64,000 bases of DNA from Cupriavidus basilensis (GCF_000832305.1 NZ_CP010536.1:186001-250000), one strand, 5' to 3'. Shown: positions 19,904 to 29,087, counted from the stretch's first letter. The notes: a model not told the origin generated them from the sequence alone. Numbers and translations: made by a program.

Positions 19904-20736
19904 GCTGGCAGGACGCAGCCGGCGTCCTGCACGGTCCGGCCACGGGCGACGTGCGCATTGCCTCGCTGGTGCCGTCCGTTACCGAACTGCTGTTTGCCCT
20001 GGGGCTGGGCCCGCAGATGGTGGCGCGCACCGGCTTTTGCATCCATCCCGAGCCCGCCGTGCGTGCCGTGGCCAAGGTGGGTGGTACCAAGGACGTCAAT
20101 CTTGAGCGCCTGCGGGCGTTGGCGCCCACTCACGTAGTGGTCAACATCGACGAGAACCGGCGCGAGACGGTCGACGAGATCCGCGCGTTTGTGCCGCATG
20201 TGATCGTCACCCACCCCTGTGCGCCCGCGGACAACCTGGCGCTCTACCGGCTGCTTGGCGGCATCTTCGGCCGCCTTGCGGAAGCGGAATCGCTCTGCGC
20301 CGCCATGGCGTCCGAACTGGCGCAGGTACGTGCCCGGCAGTGGCCCGCGCGCAAGGTCCTGTATGCGATCTGGCAGGACCCGTGGATGACGGTGTCGCGC
20401 GAGACCTATATCAGCCAGATGCTGGCGTTGGTGAACTGGCAGACGTGGCCTGCGGCTGACGCCATGCCCCAGGCTTGTGTTGAAGGGGCGTGCAGCCGGC
20501 CCAATACGCCGCAGACGCGGTATCCGAGCTTCCGGTGGAGCGATACGCTGGTGCGGGAGCTTGACCTTGTCCTGCTTTCCAGCGAGCCCTATCGGTTTAC
20601 CGAGGCGCATGTGGATGCGCTGGAGCGGCAGATTGGCAAGGAGGTTTTGCTGATCGACGGGGAGATGGTTTCCTGGTATGGGAGTCGGGCTGTGGAGGGG
20701 GTGAGGTATTTGATGCGGTTTGCAGGTGGGGTTTAG
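19900..20736 (+). CDS. Helical-backbone metal receptor, BtuF-like cobalamin-binding protein without signal peptide
   Basis: A 278-residue protein of the periplasmic-binding fold used for cobalamin and siderophores (IASLVPSVTELLFALGLGPQMVARTGFCIHPEP near 20-52; VGGTKDVNLERLRALAPTHVVVN near 60-82). The first residues MSWQDAAGVLHG are hydrophilic and no signal peptide is seen, so it is probably cytoplasmic. Cytoplasmic BtuF-like proteins occur in Burkholderiales, with unclear function. It is translationally coupled to the preceding SDR gene. B12 binding would fit the nearby B12-dependent metH but is not shown. Confidence 0.75.
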   Translation: MSWQDAAGVLHGPATGDVRIASLVPSVTELLFALGLGPQMVARTGFCIHPEPAVRAVAKVGGTKDVNLERLRALAPTHVVVNIDENRRETVDEIRAFVPHVIVTHPCAPADNLALYRLLGGIFGRLAEAESLCAAMASELAQVRARQWPARKVLYAIWQDPWMTVSRETYISQMLALVNWQTWPAADAMPQACVEGACSRPNTPQTRYPSFRWSDTLVRELDLVLLSSEPYRFTEAHVDALERQIGKEVLLIDGEMVSWYGSRAVEGVRYLMRFAGGV

Positions 20737-20743
20737 GGGCTCG

Positions 20744-20815
20744 GCAACTGCCACTGCCACTGCCACTGCCACTGCCACTGCCACTGCCACTGCAACTGCA
20801 ACTGCAACTGCAACT
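20744..20815. repeat. Hexamer tandem repeat, 12 units
   Basis: One GCAACT, seven GCCACT and four GCAACT units run in tandem, starting seven bases after the BtuF-like gene. The ordered blocks of two variants point to slippage plus point mutation. It directly abuts the large inverted element. No gene reads through it convincingly. Confidence 0.9.
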
Positions 20816-20835
20816 GCTTAACAGCAAGGTCAAAG

Positions 20836-21080
20836 GCAGTTTCACCTCCCCTGCGGGGAGGCGACCTACTTTCTTGTCTCGCCAAGAAAGTAGGCAAAGA
20901 AGCGACCCGGATGGGGCGAAAGCCTCCTCGTCGCCGGACGAAAAGAGCGGCCGGAGGCCAAACTCGCATCGCCTTAAGGCGATACTCAAACATGGCCTCC
21001 TCGTTTCCGCTCCTTTCGCCCGGCGACGAGGCGCCCCATAACGGGAGATGAAAACCCAGACGGCTCGCTGCGCATCGCGC
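20836..21080. repeat. Left arm of a large inverted multi-hairpin element
   Basis: This arm carries four nested elements. (1) CCTCCCC-TGC-GGGGAGG at 20845-20861. (2) CCTACTTTCTTG at 20865-20876 paired with 20883-20894. (3) A 25-base stem, 20926-20950 with 21007-21031 (23 of 25 paired). (4) Inside it GGAGGCCA (20953-20960) with TGGCCTCC (20993-21000), enclosing the palindrome ATCGCCTTAAGGCGAT (20968-20983). An outer segment, 21060-21080, matches the right arm. All parts recur in inverted order at 21185-21430 with altered but still complementary stems. No credible gene is present. Confidence 0.9.
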
Positions 21081-21084
21081 TCGG

Positions 21085-21180
21085 GTGATTGCCGCCTGGG
21101 GGCGGCAATCACGGCTACACCGAATCGAAGTTTGATCCCTCTGTGGTAAGCCGTGTTTCCCGCCTGGGGGCGGGAAACAC
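21085..21180. repeat. Two sister hairpins at the centre of the inverted element
   Basis: GTGATTGCCGCC-TGGG-GGCGGCAATCAC (21085-21112) and GTGTTTCCCGCC-TGGG-GGCGGGAAACAC (21153-21180) are both perfect 12-base stems with the same loop. They differ at two stem positions, each compensated on the other strand. Both face the same way, unlike the outer arms. The 40 bases between them show nothing else. Confidence 0.85.
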
Positions 21181-21184
21181 AGGT

Positions 21185-21430
21185 GCGCGATGCGAAGCGA
21201 GCCGTGAAGGTTCACCCAGGCCGTATGGGGCGCCTCGGGATTTCACCAAAAGAGCGGAGAAGAGGGACCCATGTCTGAGTATCGCCTTAAGGCGATGCGA
21301 GTTTGGGTCCCGGCCGCTCTTTTGGTGAAATCCCGAGGGGGTGTCGCCCCATCCGGCGCGCCTTTTTTGCCTACTTTTTTGGCAAGACAAAAAAGTAGGT
21401 CGCCGCCCCGCAGGGGTGGTGAAACTGCAG
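21185..21430. repeat. Right arm of the large inverted multi-hairpin element
   Basis: The inverted partner of 20836-21080. Its 25-base stem (21233-21257 with 21314-21338) is perfect but has a different middle sequence from the left arm. The inner stem is GGGACCCA (21264-21271) with TGGGTCCC (21304-21311), around the same 16-base palindrome at 21281-21296. The small hairpin CCTACTTTTTTG (21370-21381) pairs with 21388-21399. The outer match to the left arm, 21185-21205, is 20 of 21. The remaining gap to 21525 is AT-richer and shows no gene. Confidence 0.9.
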
Positions 21431-21525
21431 TTGAATTTGCAGTTAAGCCTTTGAATTTAAATATAATTTCGTGCTTTCAGCAAGCGCCGAAGCAACAGCA
21501 AAACCCCACCAGTACCCCCTAAACC

Positions 21526-22599
21526 TTAAACCCTAAACCTAACAACCCCATCCCCCCCAATCTCCCGCCTCACCTCCCCCGCATGCCACAACACATGCAA
21601 GTGCGCCAGCGCCTCGCCCATGGCAAACGTCATCTGGTGAATATCAAACTGCCGGTTGAAGATCACGCCGACGATGTCATGCGCGTTACAGGCCTTCTCC
21701 ACGCAGGCCGCCCGGGTCTCGGCAAGCCGCTCCACATGGTGTTCGCGCAATTGCTTGATGCGAATATGCAGGTTCCGGAACGGTCGGCCATGCGATGGCA
21801 GGATCAGCACGTCTTCCGGCAGCGGCTCGTACTTGCCCAGGGAATCCAGGTATAGCTTGAGCGGATTGGCTTCCGGCTCCATGTCGAACACGCTGACATT
21901 GGTGGAGATGCGCGGGAGCACCATGTCGCCGGAAATCAGCACATTCAAGGCGGCGTTGTAGAGTGCTACGTGCTCGGGCGCGTGCCCGAAGCCAGTGATC
22001 ACTCGCCAGCCGGACCTGGCCGGGTCGGTGCCGATATGCACGGTATCGCCGTCCATCATGCGGCGGTACTGGGTGGGCAGGTCGGGCACCAGCGACGGGT
22101 AGTAGCTTTTGCGCGCGCGCAGCTTTTCCAGGCTGTCGGGGTCCGTCAGGCCGTGGCGGGCGAAGTGGCTGGCCGCGAAGTCGCCGCCGGCGTTGGAGCC
22201 GGCGCCGCTGCCGCCGCCCATCACGCGGGCGTTCATGTAGTCGCCCAGGCTCATCCACAGGCGGGCGTCCCAGCGCTTGCACAGCCAGTGCGCCAGCCCG
22301 ATGTGGTCGGGGTGGCAGTGGGTGGCCAGCACGCGCAGCACGGGCAGGCCGTCGAGCTCGTTGGCGAACACGGTTTCCCAGTGCGCCTTGATGGTGTCAT
22401 TGGTGACGCCGCAATCGATGATGGTCCAGCCGTCGCGGCCTTCAAGGCGGTCACGCACCAGCCACAGGTTGATGTGGTCCAGCGCGAAGGGCAGCGGCAT
22501 GCGCAGCCAGTAGACGCCGGGCGCCACCTGCTGCCGCGCGCCGCTTTCGGGCAGGGTTTCGCCAAACGGGTATTGGAGTTCGTGTTCGAGTGCGTTCAT
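21526..22599 (-). CDS. MBL-fold metallo-hydrolase
   Basis: A 357-residue metallo-beta-lactamase-fold hydrolase with the zinc motif HCHPDH at 94-99, further ligands in the GFGHAPEH and SGD regions, and a C-terminal helical extension (about 260-357). This layout resembles hydroxyacylglutathione-hydrolase-like proteins found beside liu and beta-oxidation genes. The substrate is unknown; a thioester is plausible. It is divergent from the LiuR-like regulator, with a palindromic operator in the shared promoter region, so it is probably in the same regulon. Confidence 0.85.
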   Translation of the reverse strand: MNALEHELQYPFGETLPESGARQQVAPGVYWLRMPLPFALDHINLWLVRDRLEGRDGWTIIDCGVTNDTIKAHWETVFANELDGLPVLRVLATHCHPDHIGLAHWLCKRWDARLWMSLGDYMNARVMGGGSGAGSNAGGDFAASHFARHGLTDPDSLEKLRARKSYYPSLVPDLPTQYRRMMDGDTVHIGTDPARSGWRVITGFGHAPEHVALYNAALNVLISGDMVLPRISTNVSVFDMEPEANPLKLYLDSLGKYEPLPEDVLILPSHGRPFRNLHIRIKQLREHHVERLAETRAACVEKACNAHDIVGVIFNRQFDIHQMTFAMGEALAHLHVLWHAGEVRREIGGDGVVRFRV

Positions 22600-22698
22600 G
22601 AGGAGTCTCTCGGGTCTGAAGCCCTGTGCGCGCAGTGCCGCGCGCAGGCGGGCTTTCTCGTTGTCACGGTTGCATATCGCGGTTGCCAGCGGCCTTGC

Positions 22699-22720
22699 TT
22701 GACGCTAACGTTAACGTCAA
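22699..22720. promoter_or_regulatory. Candidate LiuR operator in the divergent promoter
   Basis: A 22-base palindrome with half-sites TTGACGCTAAC / GTTAACGTCAA; only one symmetrical base pair is off. It lies 78 bases before liuR and 100 bases before the MBL gene. It matches the perfect palindrome at 23266 in its outer TTGACG and CGTCAA, and it resembles MerR-type LiuR operators in proteobacteria. Confidence 0.8.
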
Positions 22721-22797
22721 TCGGGGCGGGCTTTTTCCATCTTAAGCGAAAACTTCATTCCATACCGAACGACCGTTCACTTTTTTACCGGGCCACC

Positions 22798-23232
22798 ATG
22801 CCAGACTCGCCAGTCACGCCAACCTACACCATCACCGATCTCGCCCGCGAGTTCGACGTGACGCCGCGTGCGATCCGCTTCTACGAGGACCAGGGCTTGC
22901 TGTCGCCGGAGCGCGAAGGGCCGACCGGGCGCAAGCGCGTCTATAACGGGCGCGAGCGCACGCGCCTGAAGCTCACGGTGCGGGGCAAGCGGCTTGGGCT
23001 GACACTGAACGAAATCCGCGAGATTCTTGATCTGTACGAGTCGCCGCGAGACACCGCGCCGCAGCTGGAGCGCTTCCTGCATTCGCTGGCGCATCACCGC
23101 GGCGCACTGGAGCGCCAGCTCGAGGACCTGCAGGCGCAGCTTGCCGACATCGACCAGCACGAGCGGCAGTGCCGGGCGTTGTTGGCGACACATGGATGCG
23201 ACGTGCCACCGGATGTGGTGAAAAGTGCTTGA
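22798..23232 (+). CDS. liuR: MerR-family regulator of branched-chain acyl-CoA degradation (LiuR-like)
   Basis: A 144-residue MerR regulator: a winged helix at about 10-78 (YTITDLAREFDVTPRAIRFYEDQGLLSPE) and a dimerisation coiled coil (about 95-130, HRGALERQLEDLQAQLADIDQH). The ATG at 22798 follows TTTTTTACCGGGCCACC with no strong ribosome site. Adjacent isovaleryl-CoA dehydrogenase and two TTGACG..CGTCAA palindromes identify it as LiuR, which represses leucine and isovalerate catabolism genes until an acyl-CoA intermediate binds. The effector is assumed from the family. Confidence 0.87.
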   Translation: MPDSPVTPTYTITDLAREFDVTPRAIRFYEDQGLLSPEREGPTGRKRVYNGRERTRLKLTVRGKRLGLTLNEIREILDLYESPRDTAPQLERFLHSLAHHRGALERQLEDLQAQLADIDQHERQCRALLATHGCDVPPDVVKSA

Positions 23233-23265
23233 TAAGCAATTATTCCAGTTCGCGCGTCTGATTTG

Positions 23266-23289
23266 ATTGACGTTTACGTAAACGTCAAT
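23266..23289 (+). promoter_or_regulatory. Perfect LiuR operator overlapping the promoter of the liu genes
   Basis: A 24-base perfect palindrome with half-site ATTGACGTTTAC, 28 bases before the thioesterase start. Its TTGACG can be a -35 box and TAGAAT at 23289-23294 a -10 with a 16-base spacer, so a bound regulator would block or distort the promoter. Confidence 0.88.
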
Positions 23290-23317
23290 AGAATAGCTTC
23301 TCAAACAAGGAAAGCCC

Positions 23318-23776
23318 ATGCCCCAAGCTGTCGATGCCACGCCGTTGTCCGCCGAGCGCGCGGATGCCATTGCCACCAGCTTCTCCCGCCAGGGCCTGAT
23401 GACCACTTTCGGCGCGGCGCTGACGCGGGTCATGCGGGGCGAGGTGGAGATCGCTATGCCGTGGTCCGAGGGCGTGACCCAGCAGCACGGTTTTTTCCAC
23501 GGTGGCGCCGTCGGCGCGCTGGCCGACAGCGCCTGCGGCTACGCAGCACTGTCGATCGTGGGGGATGGCGAGGCCGGGCTGACCGCCGAGTACAAGATCA
23601 ACCTGCTCTCGCCCGCCCAGGGCGAGCGGCTGGTGGCGGTGGGGCGCGTGCTCAAGCCCGGTCGCACCTTGATCGTGGCGCAGGGCGACGTATATAGCGA
23701 GACGGCCGGCGTGCGCAAGGCGGTGGCCACCATGCTGATGACCTTGTGCGTGGTGCGCACGCTAGACCACGTCTGA
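23318..23776 (+). CDS. PaaI-family hotdog thioesterase
   Basis: A 152-residue single hotdog-domain acyl-CoA thioesterase. The family motif QQHGFFHGGAVGALADSACGYAA (split here: QQHGFFHGG then AVGALADSACGYAA) forms the active site, near residues 55-77. It hydrolyses acyl-CoAs in the cytoplasm, perhaps releasing CoA from stalled branched-chain intermediates. It is the first gene after the LiuR operator and probably heads the operon with liuA, 72 bases downstream. ACAAGGAAA provides the ribosome site. Confidence 0.88.
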   Translation: MPQAVDATPLSAERADAIATSFSRQGLMTTFGAALTRVMRGEVEIAMPWSEGVTQQHGFFHGGAVGALADSACGYAALSIVGDGEAGLTAEYKINLLSPAQGERLVAVGRVLKPGRTLIVAQGDVYSETAGVRKAVATMLMTLCVVRTLDHV

Positions 23777-23784
23777 CCACAAAC

Positions 23785-23820
23785 GACAAAGCAGACAAAG
23801 TAGACAAAACAGACAAAACA
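23785..23820. repeat. Four tandem 9-base repeats
   Basis: GACAAAGCA, GACAAAGTA, GACAAAACA and GACAAAACA run in tandem in the 72-base gap between the thioesterase gene and liuA. They lie just before the liuA ribosome site (CAGGAG). Confidence 0.75.
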
Positions 23821-23848
23821 ACAAGACCGACGCCATCAGGAGACCGCC

Positions 23849-25039
23849 ATGATCGCAACGACTGAGCTGCCAGGCCTGAAATTCGACTTGGGCGAAGACA
23901 TAGAGATGCTGCGCGAAACCGTGTGCAACTGGGCGCAGGCCGAACTGGCGCCGCGCGCGGCCGAGATCGACCGCACCGACCAGTTCCCGATGGACGCCTG
24001 GAAGAAGATGGGCGACCTCGGCGTGCTCGGCATCACGGTGGCGGAGGAATACGGCGGCGCCAATATGGGCTACCTGGCCCACATGATCGCCATGGAAGAA
24101 ATCAGCCGCGCCTCGGCATCGGTCGGCTTGTCGTACGGCGCGCACTCCAACCTGTGCGTCAACCAGATCCACCGCAACGGCACCGCCGCGCAAAAGGCCA
24201 GGTACCTGCCCAAGCTGGTCAGCGGCGACTGGATCGGCGCGCTGGCCATGAGCGAGCCCAACGCCGGCTCCGACGTGGTGAGCATGAAGCTGCGCGCGGA
24301 CTTCAAGGGCGACCACTACGTGCTCAACGGCACCAAGATGTGGATCACCAACGGCCCGGATTGCGATGTGCTGGTGGTCTACGCCAAGACCGAGCCGGAC
24401 CTTGGCGCGCGCGGCATGACCGCCTTTATCGTCGAGAAGGGCATGAAGGGTTTCTCGGTGGCGCAGAAGCTGGACAAGCTCGGCATGCGCGGCTCGCACA
24501 CGGGCGAACTGGTGTTCCAGGACGTGGAAGTGCCGGTGGAAAACATCCTCGGCGGCGAGAACCTGGGCGCCAAGGTGTTGATGAGCGGCCTGGACTATGA
24601 GCGCGCGGTGCTCTCCGGCGGCCCGGTGGGCATCATGCAAGCGTGCATGGATGTCATCACGCCGTATATCCACGACCGCAAGCAGTTCGGCCAGAGCATC
24701 GGCGAGTTCCAGCTGATCCAGGGCAAGGTGGCCGACATGTACACCACCTTGCAGGCAGCGCGCAGCTACCTGTACACGGTGGGCAAGAACCTGGATTCCC
24801 TGGGCAAGGACCACGTGCGCCAGGTGCGCAAGGACTGCGCCGCGGTGATTCTCTATACCGCCGAGAAGGCCACCTGGATGGCCGGCGAATCCGTGCAGAT
24901 CCTGGGCGGCAACGGCTATATCAACGAGTACCCGGTGGGCCGCCTGTGGCGCGACGCCAAGCTCTACGAGATCGGCGCCGGCACCTCGGAAATCCGCCGC
25001 ATGCTGATCGGGCGCGAGCTGTTCTCGCAAACCATGTGA
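23849..25039 (+). CDS. liuA: Isovaleryl-CoA dehydrogenase
   Basis: A 396-residue FAD acyl-CoA dehydrogenase converting isovaleryl-CoA to 3-methylcrotonyl-CoA in leucine catabolism. The catalytic base is Glu251 in LDYERAV, the position used by isovaleryl-CoA dehydrogenases, while the usual C-terminal site reads IGAGTSEI and lacks Glu; this pattern separates it from other family members. [12 protein letters not shown] and [10 protein letters not shown] are the FAD/substrate signatures. CAGGAG precedes the ATG. It sits under the LiuR operator. Confidence 0.94.
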   Translation: MIATTELPGLKFDLGEDIEMLRETVCNWAQAELAPRAAEIDRTDQFPMDAWKKMGDLGVLGITVAEEYGGANMGYLAHMIAMEEISRASASVGLSYGAHSNLCVNQIHRNGTAAQKARYLPKLVSGDWIGALAMSEPNAGSDVVSMKLRADFKGDHYVLNGTKMWITNGPDCDVLVVYAKTEPDLGARGMTAFIVEKGMKGFSVAQKLDKLGMRGSHTGELVFQDVEVPVENILGGENLGAKVLMSGLDYERAVLSGGPVGIMQACMDVITPYIHDRKQFGQSIGEFQLIQGKVADMYTTLQAARSYLYTVGKNLDSLGKDHVRQVRKDCAAVILYTAEKATWMAGESVQILGGNGYINEYPVGRLWRDAKLYEIGAGTSEIRRMLIGRELFSQTM

Positions 25040-25200
25040 TGCCGGCGCGGCACGCGGCCGGGCGCGGCGCCGCAAGGCGGCAGCGCCAGCCTGACTGCCC
25101 TGCCGCTCGCGCCGAATCGACCGAAAGAGCACTCGCCCGGCCGCCGAACCAATTTACAATCTCCGGAAACCACCTCCAGCCTTAGCCACCGGTCTGCGAC

Positions 25201-27045
25201 ATGTCCCACTTCCCCAAGCTGCTGTCCTCGCAGATCGCCTACGACGTGGCCCGGACCATGCTGGACGGGTTTGACAAGCATTACCGGCTGTTCCGCGAAG
25301 CCGGCCACCTGGCCAAGCTGAAGTTCGAAGCGGCCGACTGGCCCGGACTGCAGCAACTGCAGCGCGACCGCATCGACTTCTACAACGAGCGGGTGCGCGA
25401 AGCCAGCGTGATCCTGGAAGACGAATACGACGCGGAAAATATCGAGGATGAGATCTGGCAGCAGATCAAGCTGCACTACATCGGGCTGCTGACCAACCAT
25501 CACCAGCCCGAACTGGCCGAGACGTTCTTCAACTCGGTGTGCACGCGCATCCTGCACCGTTCGTACTTCAACAACGATTTCATCTTCGTGCGCCCGGCCA
25601 TCTCGACCGAATACATCGAGAACGAAGAGTCGCCCACCCGGCCGACCTTTCGTGCCTACTATCCGGGCAGCCGCAAGGGCATGGCGGCATGCTTCGAACG
25701 CATCGTCCATAACTTCCAGCTCGAGCGGCCGTTTGACGATCTCACGCGCGATATCGGCTATGTGGTGCGCGCCGTCACCGAGTATTTCGGTGACTTCCGC
25801 ATTGCGCCAAATTTCCAGATCCATGTGCTGTCGTCGCTGTTCTTTCGCAACAAGTCGGCCTTCATCATCGGCCGTATCCTGAATGCGGACCGCACCTTCC
25901 CGCTGGCGATTCCCATCGTGCACACGCCCGATGGCAAGCTGTCGCTCGATACGGTGCTGCTCAAGAAGGTGCAACTGCTGATCCTGTTCTCCTTCACGCA
26001 CTCGTACTTCATGGTCGACATGGAGATCCCGTCGGCATACGTGACCTTCCTGCGCGACATCATGCCGCGCAAGCCGCGCGCGGAGATCTACACTTCGCTG
26101 GGCTTGCAGAAGCAGGGCAAGAACCTGTTCTACCGGGACTTCCTGCATCACCTGCAGCATTCATCGGACAATTTCATCAGCGCCCCCGGCATCAAGGGCC
26201 TGGTGATGCTGGTGTTCACGCTGCCGTCGTACCCATACGTGTTCAAGGTGATCAAGGACTATTACCCGGCGCCCAAGGAGACCACGCGCGAGCTGATCAA
26301 GTCGAAGTACCAGCTGGTCAAGCAGCACGACCGTGTCGGGCGCATGGCCGATACGCTGGAGTACTCCGACGTGGCCTTTCCGCTGTCGCGCTTCGACGAT
26401 GCGCTGGTGCGCGAGCTGGAGCTGCATGCGCCGTCGATGATCGAATACCAGCGCGGCAAGGATGGCGGAGAGGAAATTGTCGTGCGCCACGTGTATATTG
26501 AGCGCCGCATGACGCCGCTGAACATCTGGCTGCAGGAAGGCTCGGATGCGCAGGTCGAGCACGGCATCGTCGAGTACGGCAACGCCATCAAGGAGCTGAT
26601 CGCCGCCAATATCTTTCCCGGCGACATGCTCTACAAGAACTTCGGCGTGACGCGCCATGGGCGCGTGGTGTTCTACGACTACGACGAGATCGAGTACATG
26701 ACGGACACCAACGTCCGCCACGTGCCGCAGCCGCGCAATGAGGAGGAGGAGCTTTCGGGCGAGGTCTGGTACAGCGTCGGGCGGCACGACATCTTCCCCG
26801 AGACCTATCGCACCTTCTTGCTCGGCGACGCGCGCGTGCGTGCCGCCTTCCTGCGGCACCATGCGGATTTTTTCGACCCTGCCATGTGGCAGGCTCACAA
26901 GGACCGGCTGCTGGCCGGGCAAATCCATGATTTCTATGCCTATGATGTTTCTGAACGTTTTATCCATCGCTATGCCGCCGGCAGCGGCGACGCCGAAGCG
27001 CGTGCGCACGGCAACGATCCCGTTCCCGCAAGGAGAGTCGCATGA
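25201..27045 (+). CDS. aceK: Isocitrate dehydrogenase kinase/phosphatase
   Basis: A 614-residue bifunctional enzyme that phosphorylates and dephosphorylates isocitrate dehydrogenase to switch carbon between the TCA cycle and the glyoxylate shunt. The kinase core [20 protein letters not shown] with VFKVIKD lies near residues 328-355, and [18 protein letters not shown] near 495-512. Length is normal (578 in E. coli, longer here at the tail). It lies far from any aceA/aceB in the window. The stop overlaps the carbonic anhydrase start by four bases. Confidence 0.95.
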   Translation: MSHFPKLLSSQIAYDVARTMLDGFDKHYRLFREAGHLAKLKFEAADWPGLQQLQRDRIDFYNERVREASVILEDEYDAENIEDEIWQQIKLHYIGLLTNHHQPELAETFFNSVCTRILHRSYFNNDFIFVRPAISTEYIENEESPTRPTFRAYYPGSRKGMAACFERIVHNFQLERPFDDLTRDIGYVVRAVTEYFGDFRIAPNFQIHVLSSLFFRNKSAFIIGRILNADRTFPLAIPIVHTPDGKLSLDTVLLKKVQLLILFSFTHSYFMVDMEIPSAYVTFLRDIMPRKPRAEIYTSLGLQKQGKNLFYRDFLHHLQHSSDNFISAPGIKGLVMLVFTLPSYPYVFKVIKDYYPAPKETTRELIKSKYQLVKQHDRVGRMADTLEYSDVAFPLSRFDDALVRELELHAPSMIEYQRGKDGGEEIVVRHVYIERRMTPLNIWLQEGSDAQVEHGIVEYGNAIKELIAANIFPGDMLYKNFGVTRHGRVVFYDYDEIEYMTDTNVRHVPQPRNEEEELSGEVWYSVGRHDIFPETYRTFLLGDARVRAAFLRHHADFFDPAMWQAHKDRLLAGQIHDFYAYDVSERFIHRYAAGSGDAEARAHGNDPVPARRVA

Positions 27046-27713
27046 GTGACGCCATCGCCCAGCTTTTCCGCAACAACCGCGAGTGGGTGGACCGCGTCAA
27101 CGCGGAAGACCCGAGCTTCTTCATGCGCCTGGCCAACCAGCAGGCGCCCGAGTACCTTTGGATCGGCTGCTCGGATTCGCGCGTGCCGGCCAACCAGATC
27201 CTCGGGCTGGCACCGGGTGAGGTGTTCGTCCACCGCAATATCGCCAACGTCATCGCCCATAGCGACCTCAACGCGCTGGCCGTGATCCAGTTCGCGGTGG
27301 AAGTGCTCAAGGTGCGCCACATCACCGTGGTGGGCCACTATGGCTGCGGCGGTGTCAAGGTCGCGCTCAAGCGCCAGCGCATCGGCCTGGCCGACAACTG
27401 GCTGCGCCACGTGCGCGACGTGGCCGACAAGCACGGCGCCTACCTTGGCACCATCACCCGCGAGGAAGACGCGCATACGCGCCTGTGCGAGCTCAACGTG
27501 ATCGAGCAGGTCAGCAACGTGTGCCAGACCACGGTGCTGCAGGACGCGTGGGACCGCGGGCAGCCGGTCACGGTGCATGGCTGGGTCTACGGCGTGTCCG
27601 ACGGCCTGCTGCGCGACCTGGGCATGGCCGCCAGCAGCAACGACGAACTGCACGCGCAGCTTGAGGCCGCCTATCGCCAGTTCGGCGATCCGCCGCAAGC
27701 GTCGATCCGCTAA
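27042..27713 (+). CDS. can: Beta-class carbonic anhydrase
   Basis: A 223-residue zinc enzyme interconverting CO2 and bicarbonate. Zinc ligands are Cys43, His99 and Cys102, with the Asp45-Arg47 dyad (CSDSR, HYGCGG). The start overlaps the aceK stop (ATGA), so the two are translationally coupled. GGAGAG lies upstream. Bicarbonate supply would serve biotin carboxylases such as the 3-methylcrotonyl-CoA carboxylase expected in this neighbourhood. Confidence 0.95.
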   Translation: MSDAIAQLFRNNREWVDRVNAEDPSFFMRLANQQAPEYLWIGCSDSRVPANQILGLAPGEVFVHRNIANVIAHSDLNALAVIQFAVEVLKVRHITVVGHYGCGGVKVALKRQRIGLADNWLRHVRDVADKHGAYLGTITREEDAHTRLCELNVIEQVSNVCQTTVLQDAWDRGQPVTVHGWVYGVSDGLLRDLGMAASSNDELHAQLEAAYRQFGDPPQASIR

Positions 27714-27806
27714 GCATCGGTCATCCGTCGTCGGCAAGTACATAAAGATTTCCGCAAAGAGCCATCAATCGCCGCCAGCCAGCGCCCCAATCATTGGAGA
27801 CACCCC

Positions 27807-29003
27807 ATGCATGATCCAGTAGTCATCGTATCCGCCGCCCGCACCCCCATGGCGGCGTTCCAGAGCGAATTCGCCACGCTGACGGCGCCGCAGCTTGGCG
27901 CCACCGCCATCCGCGCGGCGGTCGAGCGCGCGGGCCTCGCGCCGGAGCAGATCGAGGAAGTGGTGTTCGGCTGCGTGCTGCCCGCGGGCCTGGGCCAGGC
28001 GCCCGCCCGGCAGGCCGCGCTGGGCGCTGGCCTGCCGCTTGGCGTGGCTTGCACCACCGTCAACAAGATGTGCGGCTCCGGCATGCGCGCCGCCATGAAC
28101 GTGCATGACGCGCTGATCGCGGGCGCGTTCGAGATCGGCATCGCCGGCGGCATGGAGAGCATGACCAATGCGCCGTACCTGGTGCCCAAGGGCCGCGGCG
28201 GCTACCGCATCGGCCACGGCATGATCTTCGACCACATGATGCTGGACGGTCTGGAAGACGCCTACATCAAGGACGAAAAAGGCGGAGGCCGCTCGATGGG
28301 TACTTTTGGCGAGGACTGCGCGGCCAAGTACAGCTTTACCCGCGAGGCGCAGGACGCGTTCGCCATGGAAAGCGTGCGGCGCGCCCAGCAGGCCACCGAG
28401 CGCGGCGACTTCCGCTGGGAGATCGCGCCGGTGACGGTGCCGGGGCGCGGTGGCGACACAGTCATCGACACCGACGAAGGCCCGCGCCGCATCAAGGTCG
28501 ACAAGATCCCATCGCTCAAGCCCGCCTTTGCCAAGGACGGCACCATCACCGCCGCCTCGTCGTCGTCGATCAACGACGGCGCCGCCGCGCTGGTGATGAT
28601 GCGCGAATCCACCGCCAGGCGGCTCGGCCTGGAACCGCTGGCCCGCCTGCTCGGCCACACCACGCATGCGCAGGCGCCCGGCTGGTTCACCACCGCGCCG
28701 GTGGAAGCAATGAACAAGCTCTACCGCAAGCTCGGCTGGACTACCGACAGCGTCGACCTGTTCGAGATCAACGAAGCGTTCGCCGTGGTGCCGATGGCCG
28801 CCATGCACGACCTCAGGATCCCGCGCGACAAGGTCAACATCCACGGCGGCGCCTGCGCGCTGGGCCACCCCATCGGCGCCTCGGGCGCGCGCATCATGGC
28901 CACGCTGATCGGCGCGCTGCGCAAGACCGGCGGCAAGCGCGGCGTGGCCAGCCTGTGCATCGGCGGCGGCGAAGCCACCGCAGTGGGGCTGGAGATCGTC
29001 TGA
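27807..29003 (+). CDS. Acetyl-CoA acetyltransferase (thiolase)
   Basis: A 398-residue thiolase: nucleophile Cys89 (KMCGSG), NEAF, His354 in GHPIGASG, and the second Cys in CIGGGEA. It cleaves acetoacetyl-CoA to two acetyl-CoA, or runs in reverse, and can finish leucine degradation after HMG-CoA lyase and acetoacetate activation. The start follows GGAGACACCCC. It lies in the same-strand run with the liu-type genes. Cupriavidus genomes hold many thiolase paralogs, so the substrate range is uncertain. Confidence 0.93.
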   Translation: MHDPVVIVSAARTPMAAFQSEFATLTAPQLGATAIRAAVERAGLAPEQIEEVVFGCVLPAGLGQAPARQAALGAGLPLGVACTTVNKMCGSGMRAAMNVHDALIAGAFEIGIAGGMESMTNAPYLVPKGRGGYRIGHGMIFDHMMLDGLEDAYIKDEKGGGRSMGTFGEDCAAKYSFTREAQDAFAMESVRRAQQATERGDFRWEIAPVTVPGRGGDTVIDTDEGPRRIKVDKIPSLKPAFAKDGTITAASSSSINDGAAALVMMRESTARRLGLEPLARLLGHTTHAQAPGWFTTAPVEAMNKLYRKLGWTTDSVDLFEINEAFAVVPMAAMHDLRIPRDKVNIHGGACALGHPIGASGARIMATLIGALRKTGGKRGVASLCIGGGEATAVGLEIV

Positions 29004-29087
29004 ACCCGCGGCATTGACCGCAACAGAGCGGCTGCCGCCCCCGCGCGGCAGCCAGGCCGCAATCAATATGGAAGAAGGAGTACCGTC

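Noticed and set aside
20597..21522. Several small open frames within the hairpin element, with Gln-Trp or Arg-rich products
   Set aside because: They derive from the hexamer array and from inverted hairpins. Similar short products are often annotated as hypothetical proteins, but substitutions preserve stems rather than codons.
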